Source: Burhinus oedicnemus (Eukaryota; Chordata; Aves; Charadriiformes; Burhinidae). From it: a DNA stretch of 64,000 nt. Made by a program: the position numbers and the translations under genes. The notes below the pieces were generated by a model. It saw only the letters and a program-made list of their open reading frames with translations. It made no database searches and was not told the DNA's origin. The DNA is taken from contig VFFE01006711.1 of assembly GCA_008921705.1 (NCBI GenBank), positions 954,332-1,018,331 on the forward strand. The letters are read 5' to 3'. Positions 1 through 11,343 of this stretch are shown here, one piece after another; within the stretch, counting starts at the first letter, position 1; each line of letters opens with the position of its first letter.

Positions 1-9
1 TGCCTCATT

Positions 10-27
10 AAAAAAAAAAAAAAAAAA
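10..27. repeat. Poly(A) run
   Basis: An uninterrupted A run lies at the very start of the window. It could be the tail of a truncated retroelement outside the window or simple sequence. The 28-820 stretch after it shows nothing recognisable. Confidence 0.9.
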
Positions 28-821
28 GAGATCCACATGAATGAGCCAGTGCTTTATTTCATCCCCCTGAATTTTATTCTCTAAGCTCTTTTTGCAAATA
101 ATTATAATACCATAAAAGGGAAAGTGAGGAACAAAAGAGCTCCAAGGCTTGGTTTTCATCGTCAAGAAATCATGGCTGAAATTTGAAATTGCACAGGTGC
201 TGAGGCTCTTAGACATGTAGCGAACCAGCCTGTCTTTCAGCATCACTGAATTTAGCCAACTCGGCCCAGAGTCCATTTGTTGCAGCATCAAAAGTGAAAT
301 GCAGTTCTAGCAGCAATGCAAGTCAGATCACATAATGAAAAGACTGTAAGTTTTAGTAAAGACTGAATATGTTTCCAGCCAACAAACCATACTTCAAAAT
401 ACACTGTGGACTCAACGTAGAAATTACTAAGTAAGATTCTCGGGCCTGAACTCTACAGCTAGATTATTATCATTAGTTCTTCTCTGTGCTTTAAATCTAT
501 GAATCTGAGGATGTGCAGAGCTGTACTTCAATGAAGAGCACCCCCTTGAGACTTCCCTTCCCACATCATAAACAGGAACATGAGAATTTTGAGGACATTG
601 GATTTGGTGCCATGTGAGAAGAGAAGAATCACCCGAACAAGAATCATTAGGGTGGAAAAACCTGCTGCCTTATGAAAAACTTCCGGTGTTTAATCAGGGT
701 GAGAGTACCTGCTTGGGGAAGTAGAGGGCCTTTCCACCCAGTCCACCAAAGCACAAAAAGAGCCAAAACCTTGTTACTGCTTCACAGGTTATCCACATAG
801 CTGCTTCTAGGCAAAGGTTTT

Positions 822-827
822 TTTATT
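822..827 (-). promoter_or_regulatory. Candidate poly(A) signal AATAAA
   Basis: TTTATT on the plus strand reads AATAAA on the minus strand, about 125 nt after the candidate stop codon. It is followed downstream on the minus strand by a GT-rich stretch around 720-800 (ggttttggctctttttgtgc), as expected for a cleavage site. AATAAA is common in AT-rich DNA, so the support comes mainly from its position. Confidence 0.3.
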
Positions 828-952
828 TAGGATTACACCAAGAGTGTAACACAGTATTTTCAAAAAGTATCTGCCCCAAGGAAGACTAGTGTCAAGATTC
901 TTTCTCTAAAGTTTATCTTACCATGATGCTATCCCACTCTGCATGCAAGTAA

Positions 953-993
953 TTAATCACTTGATATTTTTACTCCATGAAGCAGAGTGACTA
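953..993 (-). CDS. Possible terminal coding exon with stop codon
   Basis: On the minus strand a pyrimidine-rich acceptor (TTGCTTTGCTTTCCAG) precedes 41 nt that, entered in phase 1, encode V-VTLLHGVKISSD and then TAA. The exon upstream at 11166-11343 leaves in phase 1, so the join is in frame and the split codon reads GTA. About 130 nt beyond the stop lies an AATAAA. The coding part is very short and the other two frames stop early, so this could be chance. The same frame stays open upstream on the genomic strand to about 1219, which adds ambiguity. No domain is recognisable in so few residues. Confidence 0.28.
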
Positions 994-1219
994 CTGGAAA
1001 GCAAAGCAATAGTCCATTCCAGTGAACCAGGTCATACAAGGACTCTCTTTTTAGCATGACCCCTCCTACCCTAACACCATGAGCTAAAGAAAGCACTATC
1101 AAGGTGTCCTTGCCTGCATTCACCATTTTCCCTAGTATTATGTCTAAAAATCTTCTATTGCCTAGCTTTACAAACGCAACAGCATTTTGGTGTAAACACC
1201 AATTTTGCCACAGCTTCAC

Positions 1220-2108
1220 GGCTCTTCAAGAAAGAAAAGCTAGATTCAGAGCTGCTCAAGATCATTCCCATTTCAAACACATCTTTTTACTCTTCCACCA
1301 GCCATTCAGCCAGCACATTGTTGGCTCTGATAGCACTTGCATGTTTCTAGCATTGGTCCAACATCAGCTAGCTGATTTTTGCCCTCTATAGTCTCCATTG
1401 TGTAATTAGTTGGGGAGGAGGTCAAAGAGATGAGATCACAATTTTTCATGCTCTCGAGCCATGCAACCTATCAACCTGCACATCTGCAGTGCAATATTTT
1501 GCTTGTCGATGGGATCTAAATTGGAACTAACACACTGCAGAGAGCACGGCCTCAGTCTCAAGTTAACACTTGTTACTGCATATTGTCCAATTTCCATGCT
1601 GGCTTCCCTACCCCATTACATAATAGTCTAATGGGGACATTTCAAGACAGCGTAGGATGGGTCACAAGATGCAAAAATGTGCTGAATGCACTCAAGTAAA
1701 AATTATTCAACCTCTCGGCTCCTTACATAGTCAGCTTCTAGTATGAGTTATGCTGCTTTTCCCAAGGGATATGCATGGGAGGCTCTCCTATCACTGGAAC
1801 ACAGAAACAGGGTTAAGAAAAAGCCTTCAATGTTGTCCCTCCCTCCAAAAGGCAAGACTAACTATAATGAGACATCTGCCTCAGAAGCGTGTACCTGAAG
1901 TCTTTCAAAATGGAGACCTGCCACCTTCCCAAGCAATCCATGCTCAACTTTGAGGAGGTTTTTCCTAAAACCTGCCTCTGTACTGCTGCAAATTACTCAG
2001 TAACTGGAGAACAGATATTGGGGGGGCGGGGGAGAAGGAACTGTTGTGCTGTATATGTTTATACACTTACAGGACTGTTGAAAGAACAAAGTGTCCAACT
2101 GTTTTTAC
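1220..2108. other. No supported feature (noncoding)
   Basis: Short overlapping open frames on both strands, none with a recognisable motif. A G-rich patch lies near 2020-2036. The stretch ends where the CR1 tail begins. Confidence 0.6.
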
Positions 2109-4150
2109 ACAGAATCATAGAATGGTTTAGGCTGGAAGGAACCTTAAAGATCATCTAGTTCCAATGCCCCTGCCACGGGCAGGGCATGCCTTCCACTAGA
2201 CCTGGTTGCTCAAAGCCTCATCCAACCTGGCCTTGAACACCTCCAGGGATGGGGCCTCCACAACTTTCCTGGGCAATATGTTCCAGTGCCTGACCACCCT
2301 CACAGTGAAAAATTTCTTCCTAATATCTAATCTAAGTCTACCCTCTTCCAGTTTAAAACCATCACCCCTTGTCCTATCACTACATGCCCTTGTAAAAAGT
2401 CCCTCTCCAGCTTCCTTGTAAGCCTCCTTCAGATAATAGGAAGCTGCTATAAGGTCTCCCCAGAGCCTTCTCTTCTCCAGGCTGAACAACCCCAAATCTC
2501 TCAGCCTGTCCTCAATAGCAGAGGTGCTCTAACCCTCTGATCATCTTCATGGCCCACGTCTGGACCCACTCCAACAGGTCCATGTCTTTCCTTTGCTGAG
2601 GGCTCCAGAGCTGGACACAGTATTCTGGGTGGGGTCTCACCAGAGCAGAGGGGCAGAATTACCTCCCTCGACCTGCTGGCCACGCTTCTTTCAATGCAGC
2701 CCAGGATGTGGTCGGCTTTCTGGGCTGCAAGTGCACATTGCTGGCTAATGTTGAGGTTCTCATCCACCAACACCCCCAAGTCCCTCTCCTCAGCACTGCT
2801 CTCAATCCATTCTCTGCCCAGCTTGTATTTGTGCTTGGGGTTGCCCCAACCCACATGCAGGACCTTGCACTTGGCCTGGTTGAACTTGATGAGGTGTGCA
2901 GGGGCCCACCAGTCAAGCCTGTCCAGGTCCCACTGGATGGCATCCCTTCCCTCCAGCGTGTCGACCACTCCACGCAGCTTGGTATTATCAGCAAACCTGC
3001 TGAGGGTGCGCTCAGTCCCAACATCCATGTTGCCAACAAAGATGTTAAACATCACCGCTCCCAGTACCAACCCCTGAGTGTCCTGAGACACCTGAGGAAC
3101 ACCACTCATCACTGGTCTCCACCTGGACATCGAGACGTTGACCACAACCCTTTGAGTGCAACCATCCAGCCAACTCCTTATCCACCAAGTGGTCCAGTGG
3201 TCAAATCCACATCTCTCCAATTTACAGACAAGGATGTCGTGTGGGACAGTGTCAAATGCTTTGCACAAGTCCAGGTAGATGTCAGTTGCTCTTCCCTTAT
3301 CCACCAACGCTGTAACGCCGTTGTAGAAGGCCACCAAATTTGTCAGGCACTATTTGCCCTTAGTAAAGCCATGCTGGCTGTCACCAATCACCTATTTATT
3401 TTCCATATGCCTTAGCAGAGTTTCCAGGAAGATCTGCTCCATGATCTTGCTGGGCACAGAGCTGAGACTGGTTGGCCTGTAGTTCCCCAGGTCTTCCTTT
3501 TTTCCCTTTTTCAAAATGGGGGTTATGTTTCCCCTTTTCTAGTCAGTGGGAACTTCACCGGACTGCCACAACTTCTCAAATATGATGGATAGCAGCTTGG
3601 CAACTTCATCCGACAGTTCCCTCATGACCCACAGATGCATCTCACCAGGTCCCATGGGCTTGTGCACCTTCAGGCTACTTAGATGGTCTCAAACCTGGTC
3701 TTCTCCTACAGTGTGCAGTACCTCATTCTCCCAGTCCCTGCCTTTGCCTGCTGCAACTTGCGCGGTGTGTTAGAGCCCTTGCCGGTGAAGACTGAGTCAG
3801 AAATGTCGTTGAGTACCTCAGCCTCGTGCACGTCCTGGGTGACCATGTCTCCCATTTCCTTCCTGAGCAGGCCCTCATTTTCCCTAGTCCTCCTTTTGTC
3901 ACTGACATACCTATCAAAGGCTTGCCCTTGCCATCCCTAGCCAGATTTAACTCTGTCTGGGCTTTAGCTTTCCTAACTCGATCCCTGGCTGCTCAGACAA
4001 TTTCTCTGTTCCTCCCAGGCTACCTGTCCTTGCTTCCACTCTCTGTAGGCTTCCTTTTTCTGTTTGAGATTGTCCAGGAGCTGCTTGTTCATCCATGCAG
4101 GCCTCCTGGCGTTTTTGCCTGACTTGCTCATTGTCATGATGCATTCCTTT
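2109..4150 (-). mobile_element. CR1 LINE, long 5'-truncated copy, antisense
   Basis: Read on the minus strand, this is CR1 ORF2 from upstream of the reverse transcriptase to the 3' tail. The tail is at 2109-2135 (cacagaatcatagaatgg on the plus strand). The RT region at about 2501-3337 retains [19 protein letters not shown] and SRFADNTKL, the last being the catalytic FADD box with its second Asp changed to Asn. The C-terminal part, with [10 protein letters not shown] and [17 protein letters not shown], is at 2196-2495 in another frame. The N-terminal part, with [20 protein letters not shown], is at 3973-4278 in a third. Frameshifts, the FADN change and an in-frame insertion after SGVPQ show the copy is dead. 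CR1 moves by target-primed reverse transcription. The 5' border is uncertain, between about 4130 and 4290. Confidence 0.93.
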
Positions 4151-4648
4151 ACTGAACTAGTGTAGCCTGGCACCTCTTTCCTAAAATTAGCTCCACTTAC
4201 AGATGTTACCATAGTATTTGTTGCCATACCAAGGCACACTTCATAGGTGGTGTCATTTATCACCAGAGAAGGCATCATTTGTCATACAGCAGAACGCCAG
4301 AGCTATCTACCAGTCCTGAGTCTTGCACATTTCTTAAAGAGTATCTAACACATCCAGAAGGCCCCACGCAGGTTATGCATTATTGGAGGCTTTGGGAGAA
4401 AATCCCTGCCTGAGCTCTGTAGCACAGCACCTGCACCCAGAAGCCAGAACTCTGCCTTGGCACCCAGCCCAAGCAGCAGCTCTTACCAGCTTCTCCTGAG
4501 ATACAGATTTCCACACAGCTGCCGCAGGCTTTGCTCAGGGGTGTTTCTCAGGCTAAGTACCTGACACATGGAGACGGATTTCCCATTACTTTTACAAGGC
4601 CTGACCCAAAGTCTGGAAAAGTGCCGGGAAATACTCTGACTTCCTTAG

Positions 4649-4773
4649 AATCATAAATAGTTTGGGTTGGAAGGAACCTTTAAAGGTCATCTAGTCCAAC
4701 CCCCCAGATTAATGGTTGATAGTTGGACTTGATGATCTTAGAGGTCCTTTCCAACCTAAACAATTCTATGATT
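4649..4773. repeat. Palindrome made of two head-to-head CR1 3' tails
   Basis: An antisense CR1-type tail (4649-4700, gtttgggttggaaggaacct) is followed after 21 bp by a sense tail (4722-4773, gaggtcctttccaacctaaa, ending ttctatgattctatga). The two 52-bp arms are imperfect reverse complements with substitutions and a one-base shift. A transcript from either strand could fold into a long hairpin. The outer ends are both the CR1 terminal repeat. Confidence 0.8.
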
Positions 4774-4780
4774 CTATGAA

Positions 4781-6540
4781 TTTGGATCCTACATTAGTGA
4801 CCTACGTCTAAATAGGTTCTTCTACATATTTCCTCTCTCCAGCTTAAGTAATCACTGGACAATCACTAGCCATGCTCAAATTCTTCACATTTCTTCTGCC
4901 AAGCTTCCTTTACCCTTCTAAGAAGCATTTGCAGCTCAGGTGAACTCAGCCCTCTGCTTTGCATCATCAAAAACAATGAATTATTGAGCACTAATCCTTA
5001 AAGTACATACACGTAGCAATAACCTGCAAGCCTTTTCCTGACATGTGGGCACAGTTTTACAGGTAAATTTAATGGCATGCAAGGAAATTTTAAGGGGTCT
5101 GGATGGCTAATGCTTGCACCTACTTTATACTACTTCTGGTATCAGATGTATGGGAAAGTAGTTTTTAAACAAAGCCCTTTGCATTGGGCTAATTTTTTGC
5201 AAAAGCTGGAGCCAAAGTTGACCTTCTGACATGTTTTTTTCTTGTGCCTATTCCCAAGATCCCTTGCAGATTTTTGCCAAGAGCAAAGGTGAAAGTTCAG
5301 ACATACAGAAAGAAATCAGTGTAGTTCTGACTTTAGTTGGCCCTGAAGTGTATTCTCAAATTTCTGTTGCACAGAAACAAAAAGGTTTTTGGGAAGCATA
5401 CAGACTGTAAGATTCTAACCAAATTTTTTTCCGGTTCCAGAGTTCCAGAGAATAAGCAGCAGGAGAGAGAGGAAGGTTAAAAAAACACACTCCAAAATAA
5501 TCACAATAATACATTTTTCCTTGTGCTAAATAGACAGAGGCCCTGGGCCAAATTGCAAAGGGGATTCAAATACAATTTATGTTTTTTCTGGCCCTTTCAT
5601 GTACACAAGTTTCTTTACTCTTACAGTATCCTGTACTCCCCCTTACATTCCAACACATCATTGATGTTCCCGTTCCATCCAGGTGTATGCAATTCCCTGT
5701 GAATTTGTATGCATTGCAGACCATATCTTAAACAAAGACAGAATTATAGAAGTGAAGCAACAAAGAGCAGAGATCAGCATGTTAGCCCTGGTCACCTTTG
5801 TGCTCCACACATTCATTTTCCATACAGAGATCTGGAAAATCTTCACACACTGGACTGTAGCCACCATCCTTGCTTGCGTGGGCCACGCATCACTGCACAC
5901 CTTCCTGACCAGCCACAAACAACAGATGGTTTTAGAAGAGATGCATGTGCTGCCCACACTTAAGTTGAGAAGAGCAAAACACTGGCTAGAAAACCATAGC
6001 CATTCTGTGCAGCAGTCAGGTTGGCTCCCTACGCACTCTAAGCCGACTTGAACAGCAAAGGCTCCACACCACTGAGTTTCTGAGAGAGCACAAAGCAGCC
6101 GTAACATTTAGATTCATGAGACAAGATCACTTTGTGCAACACTTCTGAAGGGAAATCCCACGCCTCCCCATCTTGTTTGCAACTTTCTTACCTCGAGAAG
6201 TATTAATCATATGAAGAAAAATACAAACAAGGAAAAAAATGCCTTACACTCCAGCTGTCCGTTGGAAAGCTTGTAAGTCATCACGTTAACTGAAATTCAT
6301 TGAAGCCATTAAACCCATTTTTCCCTAAAGTCAGCTCTCTCCCTGAGTGCCCCTGCTGTTTGAAATGGCAAGGAGAGACAGTGGTAGGACCTATTTATGC
6401 TTCTGTTTGAAGGTGAGTCTATACTATTTGATTTCTAATTTAAATCCATCCGTCACAATCAGGTACACAACATCGGTCCCTCAAACCACACGTTCCCAGC
6501 AGCCTGACCACTGTGGTGTTGTCAAATTCCCTCTCTCCGC
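4781..6540. other. No supported gene; AT-rich noncoding DNA
   Basis: Nothing identifiable. Between about 5658 and 6107 both strands stay open (149 codons minus, 122 codons plus), but neither frame shows a known domain and neither has convincing splice borders. Confidence 0.55.
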
Positions 6541-6550
6541 TCACAAAGGC

Positions 6551-6765
6551 ACCTTATGCTAACTTTAGAGCAGCACTTTCTGAGATCAATGATAATTGAC
6601 TGATTAAGTATGCCTAATGCTGCCAGAATGTGAGCTGATTGTGTAATGGTGCTAATTAGTAACTGCCAGAGCTCATTCCAATTATTAACCTTTATGAATG
6701 TCATTTTTAAAGATAAGAGTTTGCAACACAGCCTACTGCAGCATTTTTAATAGTTTTTGTCACAC
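6551..6765. promoter_or_regulatory. Candidate conserved noncoding element
   Basis: AT-rich, non-repetitive sequence dense in homeodomain-like cores (TAATTG/CAATTA, TAAT, ATTA), for example gataattgactgattaag and ggtgctaattagtaactg. Its texture differs from the surrounding intronic DNA and no transposon match is evident. Conservation is inferred, not seen. Confidence 0.3.
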
Positions 6766-6769
6766 AGGA

Positions 6770-9700
6770 TGAGAGTGAACACAGTGACCACTGAAGCTGA
6801 GATAAAGGTAGCACAGGTAGCACAAGAAAGAAGCCCTAGGAACAAAGGATTTTACCTTTGCTTCCTGCAAGTGATACAAAGACTTTAACAACAGAAAGGT
6901 GAAACATCTGCGCTGAAGAATTCAAGAACCCACTTTTCCATGAGACCTAAGCTACTCAGCAATGCCACTGCCAAGCGCGCCTCGACAGCTTCCTAGCAGT
7001 ACAAGTACCAAATCAATTGCCTGATTTGCCAGGTGGGCATGCTTGCAAAGTGCCATGTCCAGGGACAGTCTGGAGGTAAAGAGACACAAGAAGAACAAGT
7101 CTGATGTTGCAGTGCTGTTGCATACTGAGGAAAAGCACTATTCCCATGCCTGCAGAGTCACAACTTCGATTCTTCTGATATGTTAGGCAATAGAGGACAT
7201 TTTGTGATGAACCACAGTCACCAGCTTGGATCAGATATAGCTAAACAACTAAGCTAGACCACAGCCTAATTAACTTCACCCTCATCTGTCCCCCAAACAA
7301 ACCACATGAGCTGTCACTATACAAAGGGAGTGCCTCCAAAAAGGAGAAACGGGCTTCTTATATATCTCCCACCACAGAACCGGGCCATGTCCTCTTACAT
7401 AGCCAGACTTGTGCTCATCACCATTAAAATGCCACAGGACAAGATACAAACCTGTCAGGTGGTGTAACTAAATCCCCTCAGCTCCTACAATGAGGTAGCA
7501 TTGGCGCACACCAACCTCCAAGTCCTCAGAGAGGCAGATGGTCCCCCAGAGTCTCCCCTGCCGTGTACTCTTCCAGAAAAAAACCCAAAGCTTGCCTTGC
7601 TTTGTTTCCCATGCCTTGTACAAAATAGAAATTGTGCACTTGAGGGTACAAAGCTAAATGTGCTGTGTTAACTCTGTATTCCTCATAGACATCCCTTTTA
7701 CCTTTATTGGTTACAGATAATAGAACCAATGGGATTTTAATCTTCCATGGGACATTTATTCTCTACTCTGCTAGAGGCACACTGAATGATGTACCATGGT
7801 CTACTGCTTACTCTGTAGCTTTAACTACTCCATGGCAATATAACATTATATCTGAAACCTTACATTTTTACAGATGATCTTACTGCCTTGGTTTTCCTCA
7901 GCCACACTTACAGCTGCAAGTAACCCAACGAAAGGACAAGCCCTCCCACACACTGGCTTTCCAGAGACCTGTGTCTGGGGCACCTCAAGGTCAACAACTT
8001 GCCTGTGATCCCTGAAGTAATTACATAAGATCCGCAGATGGATTATAGTCTGCTGAAGTTCTCGGGGAACTCATACATCCCTAGGCGCTGATGGAAGCTG
8101 TACGATTCTCCTGTTCCCACATAGGCCCTGGGACCTATTCCCTGTGTGCGGACTACTCTTCCCCACACTGTTCCTGACTTCTGCTCTGAACCTGCTGCTC
8201 GCTCTTCCCCCTCCGGGACCAATAATCGACAACCAGGCTTCCTTCTTAAAGCAAATCACTATTACAATTTCTATCATTTCAGAGAAAGAGATGCAAGAGG
8301 ACCAATGCTAAACACCTTCCGCTTTCCATAGGGATGATTACTCCTTGTAAGATTCAGACCCCCATAAGGCCTGAATCTACATCCCAGTTGGGTTGCTCTT
8401 CCTTTCTGTGTACCTCTCCACAGGTGGTTTTTGAACCTCCCAGGGTTTGTACAAACTGGTGGTTACAGATGGTACTAGTCCCAGCTTATTGCTTGCCTGC
8501 CCCACTCCCCTGCACAGCACAGTGTATGAACTCGGACCCCAAGGTATGTGAGTCCACGCCAAGACCCTGGGCTGTGAAGGTGCACAGCTGAGCTGCACAC
8601 ATCCACTCAGCCCAGCTAACTCTGCTAGGAAGCCCCGCACTCCTGGCAGTAGTTACAGATAGCTGGAGACAGTTGCATCTTAAATGCACCAGAACTCACT
8701 CAGGAAAGTTCACAGCATGCCTCTCACCTCTGGGCAAAACTACTACCTGACTTTGGGGTAAGGCTTGGCAGTAACGGTTGTATTAACAATCCAGCCATCT
8801 TTCTGTAACCAGTCTCCTATTATCATCTTCCTCACAGATCCTTTGAGCTAGACTACAAAATCCATAAAAGAAAATCTAACAGTCCTGTTACAGATGCCAT
8901 ACAATATTCTTAGATTTATCACAGGGTAATATCCCTCACCTATTCCAATACAGCACCACATTTGCACCCCTGACCAGATTTGCAGCATGCTGAACGCCCA
9001 GCTCCTGCAGATAGCCTGCTGTTAGATTCAGGCATCTGGACAGCAAGCTTTAGGGATAACTGGATATGAGCGAGTACTAATATTTACGGAGGTAATTCTC
9101 TAAAGTAACTGGCCATCAAAGACCCAGAAACAAGCCCTAATAATCTGGTTACAGAACGGCCTCACTAACCTTTTACAGTTCTTATTCAGGGGCAGAAGTC
9201 CTACATCTAAAAATACACTAGGTTCCTATGATGTAGTAGTTTACAGGAGCTTTCATTTTTACTTGGTCAGGCATATACTGTAAAAGAACAGGCTGACAGA
9301 TTTTACAGATGAAGAACATGTGGTAAGTAAATAAATCAAAGGCTGCCTTCCAGGCTGAGGGAATGTAGCCCTTTGTAAATATTATTTGGAGAAGTGACCG
9401 CTTGATACTGGGCACTTATTAACTTCATTAGAAGCCTAATGAATGTACCACAGAGATAATGAGAGAGACAGACCAGACTAAAAGATGGAAGGATTTCTTG
9501 CATGTTTTTTAACAATGTTTCTCCATCCTTCAGATTATTTATAGCCATTATAAAATGGCAGTGCATTTGGGGAAAAAAAACCAAACACAACATAATAAAA
9601 CACCAATATAAACAGACACAACCCATGTTAAAGTATTAAATTCTACCAGCCAAAGTACAAAGCATCAAAGATTTATATGACTTGGTCCCAAGCCTAATTG

Positions 9701-9854
9701 GAAAGAAAAGTCGAGGGAGGAGGGAGAGGGGAAGAGAAAGGAAAAGAATAGCTCACTCAAAGAGAAACAAATCATGTAAGCTGATATAAAGCCTAGGTTT
9801 AGTGTGGATAGGGGAACCGCATCATGCAGCAAGCCATGAGGTGGCACCAACACA
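6770..9854. other. No supported gene
   Basis: Ordinary noncoding sequence with short chance frames on both strands. A 9-nt AG...GT interval near 6856 resembles a microexon but has no coding support. A purine-rich patch lies at about 9712-9755. Confidence 0.55.
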
Positions 9855-10138
9855 GAAATTGCAAGTGCAGTGCAAGAACCTGCTGGCTCCTGATCCAGCC
9901 GTGACCGATCAGAGGCCAGGGGACTTTCTGAGCCACAGACAAAGTCTTTGCATGTAATATAATCCTCGTGAGATTTTTTTTGCTTCTAGGAACTCGTCTA
10001 GACTCCACTTGAACCCATGTGAACTCTACCTACCAATACATGTTCCAGCAAGGATATCCACAGATTAACTACATGTTGTCCTAAGAACCAAATTCTTCTA
10101 CTTGTTCTGAACCTTTGTCCAATGCTCCTTTATTCTTC
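9855..10138 (-). mobile_element. Old CR1/L3-like LINE fragment, first part
   Basis: Antisense to an old sauropsid CR1-type LINE. The stretch around 10020-10125 (ccagcaaggatatccacaga, ttaactacatgttgtcc) parallels the young CR1 segment that reads 'gcaacctgttccagtgcctc' in other copies here. It is heavily diverged and appears to resume after the younger CR1 at about 10556. Confidence 0.5.
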
Positions 10139-10555
10139 ACAGAATGGCTGAGGTTGGAAAGGACCTCTGGACCTCATCTGGTCCAACCCTCTGCTCAAGC
10201 AGGGCCATCCAGAGCTGGTTGCCCAGGCCCAGTCCAGATGGCTTTTGAATATCTCCAAGGACGGAGATTCCACAACCTCCCTGGGCAACCTGTGCCAGTG
10301 CTCAGTCACCTGCACAGTAAAAAAGGTTTCCTGATATTCAGAGGGAACCTCCCGAGTTTCAGTTTGTGCCCATTCATTGTCTCGTGTTCTGTCCCTGGGC
10401 ACCACTGAAAAGAGCCCAGCTCCATCGTCTTTGCACTCTCCCTTCAGGTATTTGCACACATTGATAAGATCCACACACACCTTGTCTTCTCCAGGCTAAA
10501 CAGTGCCAGCTCTCTCAGCCTTGCCTCATATGAGAGATACTCCTCCCACTTGCTT
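10139..10555 (-). mobile_element. CR1 LINE 3' end, antisense, inserted in an older CR1
   Basis: Starts with acagaatggctgaggttgg and continues through the CR1 C-terminal coding part and 3' UTR. The minus frame at 10130-10480 reads [20 protein letters not shown]. It belongs to a different CR1 subfamily from the 2.1- and 24-kb copies. Old CR1-like sequence flanks both sides, which suggests nesting. Confidence 0.88.
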
Positions 10556-10660
10556 CTGTAAGGACCCTACCCACACCATATAATTTTGTAAGATTTTTAT
10601 CATATTCTTTTCTGGGCATCTCTTTTCAGGCTTTCCAAGTCCTACTAGATCAGACCTAGT
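10556..10660 (-). mobile_element. Old CR1/L3-like LINE fragment, second part
   Basis: The stretch tttttatcatattcttttct and then ggcatctcttttcaggcttt is the antisense counterpart of the LINE segment that ends 'cttctccaggctgaacaacc' in younger copies. Orientation and order fit a continuation of the fragment at 9855-10138, split by the younger insertion. Confidence 0.42.
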
Positions 10661-10679
10661 ATGAAAGTTCTTATGTAAT

Positions 10680-11065
10680 TTATTATGAAAGTTCTTATTT
10701 TGCAATTATCTATTTGCATATTTATAAGTGAATTTACTGTGTGGTTTTCATTAATATTGGCACATATTCACATTGAATGCATCCGCTAATCTGTGCCAAT
10801 GAAACTCCTCTGCACAGTAAAGAGCAATCAGAAAAAGACATTAGTAAGGCCAAAACAAATTCATCTTTAAGTGTGGCTTCCTGCAAAAAGTTTTGCAGTC
10901 GGCATCCAAATCTAATTAGAATGTAAGATGAGATAACTCAACAAAAGGAGCAGCTCTCTAATGAGAGCAATGGAATTGCTGCTCCAAATGATAAAGAAGA
11001 GATGCAATAGCCAATTCCTCTTAACAGATGCAGCTCTGCTGATGCAGCAACAGTCACAACACCCA
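10680..11065. promoter_or_regulatory. Candidate conserved noncoding element with nested stem
   Basis: AT-rich unique sequence with octamer- and homeodomain-like words (tatttgcatatttataagtg, aatctaattagaatg). At 10947-10985 an 8-bp outer inverted repeat (GGAGCAGC/GCTGCTCC) encloses a 6-bp inner one (GCTCTC/GAGAGC) with a TAAT loop. It lies about 100 bp beyond the candidate exon at 11166-11343, on the downstream (intronic) side. Function is inferred only. Confidence 0.3.
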
Positions 11066-11165
11066 CAGGATCTGCAACAGCAGGTTCTTGGCTACGAACT
11101 CCCTCCTGAATGCTGCCTTGCTACTTTTCTAAACAAGTAGGCAAAGCACTACAAACATACTTTAC

Positions 11166-11343
11166 CTGCCATCCCTGACAAGATGACTTCATAGGGACTG
11201 TGATGCTTCAAAAACATGTTCACTTCTGGCAAAACTTCCTCTGACCTTCTCCACCAAAGGTCCAGGACTAAATGCCTCGGAACATGACCTGAGCTCAAAA
11301 TTAATTTCTGGTGAGACAGGATGTCTCCCTTCTTGAGGAGCAC
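11166..11343 (-). CDS. Candidate coding exon (178 nt), product not recognised
   Basis: On the minus strand a pyrimidine-rich stretch ending TTTGATTAG precedes the exon, and CAG|GTAAAG closes it. Entered in phase 0, the exon has 59 open codons plus one base. The other two frames contain stops. The peptide begins VLLKKGDILSHQKL, passes HLVLDLWWRRSEEV and ends HHSPYEVILSGMAG, a mix of hydrophobic strand-like and charged stretches typical of a globular domain. The preceding candidate exon at 21294-21361 leaves in phase 0, so the join reads ELTVE-VLLKKG. It leaves in phase 1, which fits the possible last exon at 953-993. I do not recognise the family. Confidence 0.55.

Noticed and set aside
6856..6864. 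9-nt minus-strand AG...GT interval with a good acceptor
   Set aside because: Too short to judge; no coding or phase support.
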